64,000 nucleotides of DNA from the NCBI GenBank assembly GCA_001418405.1, contig LIQL01000004.1, positions 206 through 64,205 of the forward strand, read 5' to 3'. How positions within the stretch are numbered: the stretch's first letter is position 1; every line of letters starts with the position of its first letter. Below, piece by piece: positions 1-6,128 of this stretch. The DNA comes from Streptomyces diastatochromogenes. GTDB taxonomy: Bacteria; Actinomycetota; Actinomycetes; Streptomycetales; Streptomycetaceae. The notes under the pieces are model-generated. The model ran no database searches, was not told where the DNA came from, and saw only the letters and a program-made list of their open reading frames with translations. The position numbers were made by a program, and so were the translations under genes.

Positions 1-487
1 GGAGTTCGAGGAGGACGTCGGTGTGGACGCCTTTGCGTCCCTGTTGCACCGCGTGTGCCACGTTGTGCTCGACGAAGGTCACGAAGGCCGCTTCGGCTGC
101 CCTCTGTACGGCGGCCGGGTCTGCGGGCTCGATGCGCTCGTGCTTCTCCCCCAGTTCTTGATCATTTTCATGATCGTTTTGAGGAGCGTCGTCGGCGGGT
201 TCGACGTCCGCGTCCTCCTGGCCCTCCCGGCCGGGAGCGGCCGGGAGGGCGATCACCAGCCAGGCCAGGAGCAGCAGCCATCCGAGGACCGAGTAGCGGG
301 ACCAGGCAAATGCGTACAGCCAGCAGACGCCGAGGATGACGGCGAGCCGTGCGCCGGGAGAGCCGTCCTTCTGCCGCACCCAGGAGCCGAGGCGACCGCC
401 CAGCAGCGGCCAGACGCGGACCAGGCCGACCGCGTACGCCTTGGCGGTGGGGAAGAGACGGACGATCTGGCGCAGCACCTCCTTCAT
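1..487 (-). CDS. Membrane protein of the transfer-type operon, C-terminus cut by window edge
   Basis: Only the first 162 residues are present; the gene continues past base 1. Its ATG (487-485) overlaps the TGA of the preceding gene, so translation is probably coupled. A hydrophobic stretch at about residues 50-90 (around WLYAFAWSRY and WLLLLAWLVIALP) could form one long or two close membrane helices. It is followed by an acidic hydrophilic tail rich in Asp, Glu and Asn. I do not recognise the family. Its place at the distal end of an operon with a DUF2637 protein suggests a membrane component of plasmid transfer or spread; that is inference from context. Confidence 0.7.
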   Translation of the reverse strand, partial: MKEVLRQIVRLFPTAKAYAVGLVRVWPLLGGRLGSWVRQKDGSPGARLAVILGVCWLYAFAWSRYSVLGWLLLLAWLVIALPAAPGREGQEDADVEPADDAPQNDHENDQELGEKHERIEPADPAAVQRAAEAAFVTFVEHNVAHAVQQGRKGVHTDVLLEL

Positions 488-963
488 GTGGAGACCTTGG
501 CGAGCAGATTGGTGAGCGTGGTCGTCAGGATGAGAGGGGCAGCCATCCAGATTCCTCCGGCGGCGGTGAAGAACGAGGACAGGATGAGCCCGGCCCATCC
601 GCCCAGCGCGGGGGTGATGTTGATGCAGAGGGCGAGGATGGTGGCTATCAGACAGATGCCTCCCATGCCGACCTCACCGAAACCGGCGCCGGACAGGCTT
701 GCTCTGATGCTCTCGCCCAGGGAGACGCCGGCGTCGGGCACGAGCGTCCACACCTGCCCTGCGGTGGTGCAGGCCGCGATGGCGAGGAAGCCGACGACGA
801 AGGCGCCGCGTGACTTGAGGGTGATCATGCCTTTGCCGCGGATGCCGAAGATGAGCAGGACGAACAACGCGATGGCGACGGCTCCGGCCCCCACCGAGCC
901 CAGCAGCTTGCCGCCGGTTCCCAGCGGGGTGCCGGTCGGAGCGGCGATGGTCATGAGTAGCAC
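484..963 (-). CDS. Small polytopic membrane protein (159 aa)
   Basis: Four hydrophobic segments are visible: near AVAIALFVLLIFGIRG, AFVVGFLAIAACTTAG, GICLIATILALCINI and AGLILSSFF/IWMAAPLILTTT, with short loops. Size and topology resemble small membrane subunits in actinobacterial conjugation operons, but no signature residue proves it. I chose the GTG at 963 because an AAGGAAA Shine-Dalgarno lies 4-5 bases upstream; the ATG at 954 is the alternative. It starts 16 bases after the previous gene stops, and its own stop overlaps the next start, so it is mid-operon. Confidence 0.7.
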   Translation of the reverse strand: MLLMTIAAPTGTPLGTGGKLLGSVGAGAVAIALFVLLIFGIRGKGMITLKSRGAFVVGFLAIAACTTAGQVWTLVPDAGVSLGESIRASLSGAGFGEVGMGGICLIATILALCINITPALGGWAGLILSSFFTAAGGIWMAAPLILTTTLTNLLAKVST

Positions 964-979
964 GGACTTTCCTTTCAGA

Positions 980-1939
980 TCAGAACAGCGGCTGGGCGCC
1001 GGGGGCGTACAGGAGAACGGAGAGGGCGAGTGAGGCGAGGGGAATCCGGAAGAACCAACGGATGTATCCGGGCCAGTTGGCGACGCGCCGGTCGATGAGG
1101 AGGTGGCAGGCCGCGCACGCGGCGATTCCGATTCCGACTGCGGTGCCGATGGAGGTCTGCTCGGCTGCGTCCTTCAACTGCTGCGTGCCCCAGCTGACGA
1201 TGCCGCCTTCACGGCCGATTTCTGCGGCGGTGCCGTTGAAGATGACGAACCGCCAGCGCACATCCAGGTCGCGCCAGAAGAAGATGAGTGCCTGAGAGTT
1301 CCGCTCCGGACGGGTTCGAGGAACGTCGACCGTGACAAGTTCCGGCTCGGGATTGACGACGGTCTCAGGGGCTTCCCGGGTGGGCTCCTTCGCTATTTCT
1401 TTCTTCCGGGGCTTTTTGCGTGTCTTCCTCTCCTCCTTTTTCTCCTCGGGGTGGTCGCCATTGCACTGCCGCCCGCAGGGGATTTGGCACCACGACTTGG
1501 CCGGGCAGGAGCAGCAGCAGTCCGGGAGCGGTGGGGATGCGACCGGAGGGGTGTGTGAGGGCTGTGGCGGGGCGACCGGCGCCCGGCTGTCGTTGGCGGT
1601 GTCGGCGGGACGGGCGGTCGCGGGTCGCGGGTCGTCCTCGTCGGCCTGGTCGGGGAAGTGGATCATCTGCGGCCGTCGGATCGTCCGCACCTGAGTCGGC
1701 CGGGCCACCCCGACGTCCCTCTCCTCCGGCTTCTCGGTTGCCTCATCGGTGCCGGGCTGGATGCTCCACCAGGGGATGGTGGAGGCGGGCGGTGCGGGTT
1801 CCGGCGTGACTTCGACGGGCCGGGCCGCAGGGGCGCCAGTCCCCTCCCCTTCCGGGCTGCTGGTGTCCTGTGGGGCCGTGACCTGCGGTTCTATCGCTTC
1901 TACTACCGCGTCTACGGAGGTGTGGTCCGGTGCGCTCAC
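980..1939 (-). CDS. Proline-rich, Cys-cluster membrane protein (319 aa)
   Basis: The first half (to about residue 160) is Pro/Glu/Thr-rich and probably disordered. Next comes a remarkable cysteine cluster beginning DCCCSCPAKSWC with seven Cys in about 17 residues, then a strongly basic Lys/Arg/Glu stretch. The C-terminal 100 residues contain two likely membrane helices (around IGTAVGIGIAACAACHLL and FFRIPLASLALSVLLYA). The GTG at 1939 overlaps the TGA of the upstream 62-aa gene. No known family recognised. The Cys cluster could bind metal or sit in a membrane-proximal redox or metal site; that is speculation. Confidence 0.65.
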   Translation of the reverse strand: MSAPDHTSVDAVVEAIEPQVTAPQDTSSPEGEGTGAPAARPVEVTPEPAPPASTIPWWSIQPGTDEATEKPEERDVGVARPTQVRTIRRPQMIHFPDQADEDDPRPATARPADTANDSRAPVAPPQPSHTPPVASPPLPDCCCSCPAKSWCQIPCGRQCNGDHPEEKKEERKTRKKPRKKEIAKEPTREAPETVVNPEPELVTVDVPRTRPERNSQALIFFWRDLDVRWRFVIFNGTAAEIGREGGIVSWGTQQLKDAAEQTSIGTAVGIGIAACAACHLLIDRRVANWPGYIRWFFRIPLASLALSVLLYAPGAQPLF

Positions 1940-2124
1940 AGGAACACCCCCAGCTTTCGGAGGTGTTGACGCACCCGCTCCTCCGCCGTGGCGTCGTCGA
2001 TCGCCGGCTCGGGGTGGGGGAGGAGGCGGAGGTGGGAGGCGGAGCTGCCTCGCGCGATGGCGGCGGCAGGGCGATGGCGGTGAGGACCCCGGCCGGTGCC
2101 GTGGATCAAGGTGAGTGCGGGCAT
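1936..2124 (-). CDS. Small hypothetical protein (62 aa), translationally coupled
   Basis: It starts at an ATG preceded by a strong GGAGGT, and its TGA overlaps the GTG of the next gene, which supports real translation. It is rich in Arg, His and Ala, with a C-terminal amphipathic segment (AEERVRQHLRKLGVFL) that looks like a short helix. No homologous family recognised. It sits after a 370-bp gap below the DUF2637 gene, in the same direction as the rest of the operon. Confidence 0.5.
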   Translation of the reverse strand: MPALTLIHGTGRGPHRHRPAAAIARGSSASHLRLLPHPEPAIDDATAEERVRQHLRKLGVFL

Positions 2125-2494
2125 GGGGACCTCCCGGGTCAGGGGTGGAGCAAGGCAGGGCAAATACGCAGAAAAGCGGCATGCTCAGGCAAGGTGGAAC
2201 CGGAGCCTCGTGCAGGTGAAAGAAGGGGTGAGTGCTCAGCTGCGGGCGGGCGTGCAGGGGCGTCCGGACCCGGAGAGCCCGACCTGCCGGGGAGCGTACA
2301 TACGTTCGATTCCTCGTTCCACTAGAGCCGCCATGATTTCTGGCGCACCGTCGAGGACACGCCAGTGGTCACTGTCCGTACCGGAGCGGCAGAATGGGCG
2401 AACGGCGAAGCGGAGCGTGGACGGGCCGGAACTCGGCGGCCTCGGCCGATGCGTTCGCGTGGACGCATCGCCGTTCGCCGGGCGGGCTACATGG
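2125..2494. other. Gap within the transfer operon, with repeats
   Basis: No convincing gene. One minus-strand frame ending at 2236 reads plausibly for its last 30 residues (ERMYAPRQVG and neighbours) but lacks a good start. A 12-bp inverted repeat pairs GGCGAACGGCGA (about 2398-2409) with TCGCCGTTCGCC (about 2468-2479). These belong to a GCGAA/TTCGC-rich tract that continues into the end of the adjacent DUF2637 gene. Confidence 0.5.
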
Positions 2495-4261
2495 TCAGTC
2501 CCGCCCACTCCGAGCCTTCCGGCCAGTCCGGACCTCCTTGATGAGCACCTGCGCCCAGCGCTGGCCGAATCCGTGCTTCTTGCCCAGCTCCTTGGAGTCG
2601 ACAGGGCGTCCGTTCGCGAACGCCTCACGAACCTCCGCCTTCGCCTGCTCCCGGGCCGGTGACGATTCGTTCGCCGCCGCACCGCGCGCAACCTTCGGCG
2701 AACGACGCTGGTCAGAAGCCGGATTCGCCTTGCCGTTCGCCGCTTCGCTCGCCGCCCTCTGCGTCTTCGCCGGGCTGGCCGCAGAGGCGAAACCCCGCGG
2801 GCCGACATTCGCCTGCGGCGCATGCGCCTTCGCCGAGCGGTCATTCGTCGCAGGTTTCGCCGACGCTCCTTCGCGTTCGCTCGGGCGCATTCGCCCCGCA
2901 CCGTTCGCTGCGTCGGGATGCCCCTTCGTTTCGCCGGGCACCAGGACGTCGTCGGCGCGAACGCGAACGTGGGTGAACCGTTCGGACCGCGGGGCCTTCC
3001 ACCACCACAGCCGTCCGTACTGCTTCCGCAGCCGGTCGGCATGCTCTTGCCGATCACGCTCCGTGTGCAGTGCCTCGGCGTACGAGGTGATCTCCCACAA
3101 GACCATGCGGCGCCAGAGCGCGAACGTGGAGGGGAAGGCGAGCAGCCACCGGGACAGCCGGATCTTGTCCATCCGCCGCCCGGTCACCGCGCCGATGTAG
3201 GAGGCGTAGGCGTGCGCCGCGACCTCCGACAGCACCACCCACAGCGCCGGCATGACACCGTGGGCGATGCGCGCCGCCGCGTCATCGTCGGTGACGGCGG
3301 CGGTGTTGAGGTAGCACGTGACCGCGCTGAGCGCCCAGGGCACGAATCGGACCCAGGACAACGGCATGTCCTTGCGGATCAGTAGCAGGTGCGCCCCGGT
3401 GAATGCCGGGATGGCCAGGTCGATGCCGACCGGGAGAATCCATCCGTCCGGCAGCAGCCCGACCCTCCCCCCGAATCCCCACTGCGCACCTTTAGCTGCA
3501 ACGGAATCGAAGCTCGAATAGAGGCCGAGTGTGCCGACGACTCCCGCGAGTGCGATGACGACGGCGAAGATGACGATTTCACCGGCAGACAGTCCGAGGA
3601 GTTCATCCGAGTCGGCGGGCCTCGGTTTGGTCTTGGCTTTGGCTTCCCAACTCTCACGCAGGGCCCGGGCCTTCTCGTTGTCGGCGTGGGCCTGCTGCAG
3701 AAGTTCGTCGGCCTCACTGACTTTCTGCTCGGCACACTGCTGTGCCTCGGCGACGATGCCGGCCGCCCTTTCCTTGCTGTTACGGACCAAGCTGCCGGCA
3801 TCCTGCTGGGCTTCCGTGAAGGCTTTCTCCGCCGCAACTCGCCGGTCGGCGATGCCGCTTTCCGCGGACGCGATGATCTGCTTCGCTTCCAGGCGAGCCT
3901 GCTCCCTCAGCGCATCGGCGGTCTCCTCGGCCGCCTTGAGGGAAGCGCGGACCTGAGCCTGCGCCCGTGTGGTGGCGTCGACTTGAGCGGTGGCGGTGAG
4001 GTCGGCCGACTTGGTCTCGGCCAGGCTGACGATCCGGGCCGCTGCCGCATCGGCCTCCGCCCGGGTCCGAGCCGCCTGTACCTCCGCCTCCCGCAGGACC
4101 GTTTCTGCCTTCGTGAGGACCGCGCCGGCCGCCGCCTGTACTCCCTTGTCCGCCTCCGGCATCCGCCCCGGCGAAGGCATGACGTCGACGGAGGCGGACC
4201 GGGAGGTGGTGGCGGCGGTCGTGGTCACCCGGGGGCGGCGGTTCTTCCTCTGCTTGCTCAT
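2495..4261 (-). CDS. DUF2637 (SpdB2-like) plasmid transfer/spread protein with coiled coil and C-terminal HTH
   Basis: The 588-aa protein has three parts. Residues about 40-210 are an Ala/Glu-rich coiled coil. Residues about 225-370 hold four membrane helices typical of the DUF2637 family (EIVIFAVVIALAG; ILPVGIDLAIPAFTG; FVPWALSAVTCYL; PALWVVLSEVAAHAY). The C-terminal 200 residues are low-complexity and basic, ending in a helix-turn-helix-like segment (VDSKELGKKHGFGQRWA). Proteins of this family occur in Streptomyces conjugative plasmids, where spd genes spread plasmid DNA through the recipient mycelium. The start MSKQRKN at 4261 is preferred over the longer upstream frame, which is low quality. 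The 3' third carries an extreme density of GCGAA pentamers. Confidence 0.8.
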   Translation of the reverse strand: MSKQRKNRRPRVTTTAATTSRSASVDVMPSPGRMPEADKGVQAAAGAVLTKAETVLREAEVQAARTRAEADAAAARIVSLAETKSADLTATAQVDATTRAQAQVRASLKAAEETADALREQARLEAKQIIASAESGIADRRVAAEKAFTEAQQDAGSLVRNSKERAAGIVAEAQQCAEQKVSEADELLQQAHADNEKARALRESWEAKAKTKPRPADSDELLGLSAGEIVIFAVVIALAGVVGTLGLYSSFDSVAAKGAQWGFGGRVGLLPDGWILPVGIDLAIPAFTGAHLLLIRKDMPLSWVRFVPWALSAVTCYLNTAAVTDDDAAARIAHGVMPALWVVLSEVAAHAYASYIGAVTGRRMDKIRLSRWLLAFPSTFALWRRMVLWEITSYAEALHTERDRQEHADRLRKQYGRLWWWKAPRSERFTHVRVRADDVLVPGETKGHPDAANGAGRMRPSEREGASAKPATNDRSAKAHAPQANVGPRGFASAASPAKTQRAASEAANGKANPASDQRRSPKVARGAAANESSPAREQAKAEVREAFANGRPVDSKELGKKHGFGQRWAQVLIKEVRTGRKARSGRD

Positions 4262-4305
4262 GTCCCGGGTGGATCCTCTTCTTTCGGGTCTGGATCGGTT
4301 GGTGG

Positions 4306-4611
4306 CTAGGCGGTGCAGGGGTGGGTGCGGCGGTTCGGGCAGGGATCGAAGTGGAGATGCCGCTCGCTGGCCTGCGGGCAGTCGGCATCGGTGCACGGCT
4401 CGCCGACCTGGCCGCGGCCGCTGCAGTCCGGGCATTCGACGGCGAGAGCCTGGCGGTAGAGGTCCATGCGCAGGCGGCCGATGAGGGCGTGGGCCCGGGC
4501 GAGGGACAGAGCGCCCTTGCCCAGGGCGAAGGCGGCGGCATGTTCGGCGGCCTGGGCGCCGGCCAGGAGGTCGGCGGCGGTCCGGGGCTGCACGTTCTCG
4601 GGAATGAGCAT
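4306..4611 (-). CDS. Small Cys-rich protein (101 aa), zinc-finger-like
   Basis: The N-terminal half is a helical Ala-rich region; the C-terminal half has CPDCSGRGQVGEPC, DADCP, PCPNR and HPC. That pattern recalls a DnaJ-type or treble-clef zinc-binding module. Proteins of this composition often sit just upstream of the DUF2637 gene in Streptomyces plasmid transfer operons. It is in the same direction, 44 bases before the DUF2637 start. Zinc binding is inferred from cysteine spacing only. Confidence 0.65.
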   Translation of the reverse strand: MLIPENVQPRTAADLLAGAQAAEHAAAFALGKGALSLARAHALIGRLRMDLYRQALAVECPDCSGRGQVGEPCTDADCPQASERHLHFDPCPNRRTHPCTA

Positions 4612-4681
4612 CAGGTGGTCCTTCGGCGGACCGGGTGGTGGACGGGACGGCGCCCGCCCACCACCCGGGATGGGGGAAGGG

Positions 4682-4798
4682 TCAGTTCTTCTTGGCGGGC
4701 CGGATCAGCGCGGCTATCCGGGGTGCCGCCGACTTCGCCTCGCGCTGCAGAGCCTCGGCGCGCTGGCTGGTGATCCGCTGCCTATCGGTGCCGTTCAT
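4682..4798 (-). CDS. Micro-protein of the transfer operon (38 aa)
   Basis: This short frame begins MNGTDRQRIT and ends RPAKKN. Its ATG overlaps the TGA of the upstream 65-aa gene (ATGA, 4798-4795), the same coupling used throughout this operon. It is basic and probably helical. No family recognised. The overlap and codon use make it more credible than its length alone would. Confidence 0.5.
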   Translation of the reverse strand: MNGTDRQRITSQRAEALQREAKSAAPRIAALIRPAKKN

Positions 4799-4992
4799 CG
4801 CGCCCGCTCGATCTCGGTACGGCGGCGCCGGTTGGCGATGGCCGCCTTGCACAGGGCGATCTCCACGGTGAGCGCGACGCTGGAGTCGGCGGGCGGGGCG
4901 TCCAGAGGCTGGAGCCGGTAGCCGACGGCGCGGGCCCGGGATGCGAGACGGTCACGGCGGGCGGGCAGTTCGGTGCTCTGCTGGCTGGTCAC
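4795..4992 (-). CDS. Small helical protein of the transfer operon (65 aa)
   Basis: The GTG start at 4992 overlaps the TGA of the previous gene, and its stop overlaps the next ATG. The sequence begins MTSQQSTELPARRDRL and has an Arg/Ala-rich helical C-terminus ending TEIERAR. No domain recognised. Small basic proteins like this are common at the head of Streptomyces plasmid transfer operons, but I cannot assign a role. Confidence 0.55.
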   Translation of the reverse strand: MTSQQSTELPARRDRLASRARAVGYRLQPLDAPPADSSVALTVEIALCKAAIANRRRRTEIERAR

Positions 4993-5303
4993 CAGGCACC
5001 TCCGGCGATCTCCATCGTGATGCGGAAGGTGGCCCGGCCGGGGTAGCCGATGGCCTCGACGATCTGCGGCCGGGTCAGGTCCGGGACGCGGACACCGGGC
5101 GCGTGGATCACCGTCTGGATGCTGTCGGCGAGCGTGGCGGATATGGGTGCGGGGATGGTGAGGGCGAAGTCGCCGCCCAGAGTCTGCGAGGCTCCGACCC
5201 AGGCCCGGAACTGCTCGAATCCGGCGGTCTCGTCCACCGTGAACAGGGTGGGGGAGGGATCCGGGGCGGCCGGGGCCAAGCCCGGAACCGTAGAGTGCTG
5301 CAT
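4989..5303 (-). CDS. First gene of the minus-strand transfer-type operon (104 aa, unknown)
   Basis: This is the promoter-proximal gene of the leftward operon. It starts at ATG 5303, MQHSTVPGLAP, and stops in a GTGA overlap with the next gene. It has no membrane segment; a central stretch (TLGGDFALTIPAPISATLAD) looks beta-rich. No family recognised. The leader from the operator region (about 5550) to the start is roughly 240 bases and contains a GC-rich dyad (CCCCGCCCAGCC...GGCTGGGCGGGGG, about 5340-5370) that could act as an attenuator. Confidence 0.65.
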   Translation of the reverse strand: MQHSTVPGLAPAAPDPSPTLFTVDETAGFEQFRAWVGASQTLGGDFALTIPAPISATLADSIQTVIHAPGVRVPDLTRPQIVEAIGYPGRATFRITMEIAGGAW

Positions 5304-5512
5304 CAGTCCTCGATTCGAATCGGCGATCTTGGACGAAGGCCCCCGCCCAGCCCTGCATTGGCTGGGCGGGGGCCGTCTTGTGTGCCCGAACGGGCACGGC
5401 TCCCGCACGTACCGGGTGGGACGTGCGGCGCCGTATTCGTTCGGTTTGCGTCGTTCAGCTGTGCAGTTCTCAAAGGGCGTGGCTCCAGGGCCAGTTGCCG
5501 GGCGGACCCGGC

Positions 5513-5584
5513 CTCACGGACTGTACGGCACCGTAAATCTTGTACGCAAGCGTAGAACTTTTACAGAGCCGTACAAGATTTACG
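5513..5584. promoter_or_regulatory. Iterated operator array, 15-bp dyads every 19 bp
   Basis: Three 15-bp palindrome-like sites of the form CGTA-N7-TACG begin at 5532 (CGTAAATCTTGTACG), 5551 (CGTAGAACTTTTACA) and 5570 (CGTACAAGATTTACG), exactly 19 bp apart. The first and third are perfect inverted copies of each other. A degenerate fourth site ends in TGTACG at 5522-5527, again 19 bp upstream of the same hexamer. The array covers the divergent promoters of the leftward transfer operon and the rightward Phd-like gene. It probably binds a repressor cooperatively, on one helix face about every two turns. The repressor is not identified in this window. Confidence 0.75.
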
Positions 5585-5586
5585 CT
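5540..5586. promoter_or_regulatory. Overlapping divergent promoters
   Basis: On the minus strand, TTGTAC (5576-5571) and TACGCT (5554-5549) are 16 bp apart and would fire the transfer operon. On the plus strand, TTGTAC (5540-5545) and TACAGA (5562-5567) are also 16 bp apart; TTTTAC (5559-5564) with TACGCT (5581-5586) is an alternative. The symmetry follows from the inverted operator copies. These are consensus-like matches, not mapped starts. Confidence 0.5.
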
Positions 5587-5596
5587 GAGGGGTGAG

Positions 5597-6058
5597 ATGT
5601 ACGCCGCCGTGACATGCCCGCGTACCATGCCCGGCATGGAGACCACCCCGAGCGAGCGCCCGCTGCCCCGGTACGACCGGACACTCACCGCCGCCGGCGT
5701 ACGCAAGGAGTGGTCGGAATCGCTGTCGGACGCCGGCACCCACGGGCAGCACCTGCTCATCACCCGCTACCGCAAGCCCATCGCCGTCCTCGTGCCGCTG
5801 AGCTGGTACAGCCAGAGCAAGGAAGCCATCACCGCACCCGAACCGCGCCTCGTTGCCTCCGAAAAGGCGCGCGACACCGCCGCCGAGCTGTTCACCGACG
5901 TCGGCGAACACGACGCCCACATCGTGATCGCCGTGGGAGCCCACCAGGTCGCCGCCCTGCTCCCCGTCGGCTGGCACACCGAGGCACAACGCACCCGCGC
6001 AGACGCCGCCGCGGACCACGCACCCGACGCAGAGCAGGACAACCCGGCCGCCAACTGA
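5597..6058 (+). CDS. Phd/YefM-like antitoxin-type protein with two repeats (153 aa)
   Basis: Residues about 25-70 match the Phd/YefM pattern: an N-terminal helix, then HGQHLLITRYRKPIAVLVPL. A second copy follows (DVGEHDAHIVIAVGAHQVAALLPV), so the protein looks like two Phd-type units in tandem. Phd/YefM proteins usually bind operator DNA and neutralise a neighbouring toxin, but no toxin gene is adjacent. The ATG at 5597 has a GAGGGG Shine-Dalgarno; an ATG at 5636 (METTPSERP) is an alternative. It lies immediately downstream of the operator array and could be its ligand. Confidence 0.65.
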   Translation: MYAAVTCPRTMPGMETTPSERPLPRYDRTLTAAGVRKEWSESLSDAGTHGQHLLITRYRKPIAVLVPLSWYSQSKEAITAPEPRLVASEKARDTAAELFTDVGEHDAHIVIAVGAHQVAALLPVGWHTEAQRTRADAAADHAPDAEQDNPAAN

Positions 6059-6128
6059 CGGACCAGCCGCCAAGACCCATGGCCAACGGTCGGCGCGCGC
6101 CCAACGGACTGGCAGGATGCGTCGGGTG

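Noticed and set aside
980-2182. 400-aa open frame extended upstream of GTG 1939
   Set aside because: The added N-terminus is Pro/Arg-rich nonsense that overlaps the well-supported 62-aa gene; the GTGA overlap fixes the start at 1939.
2236-2333. Possible 32-aa gene reading MAALVERGIERMYAPRQVG
   Set aside because: The reading is plausible but there is no ribosome site, and upstream in-frame sequence has no start codon.
2611-2622. GTTCGCGAAC as a LexA box
   Set aside because: The spacing between half sites is wrong and it lies inside a coding region as part of the GCGAA-rich tract.
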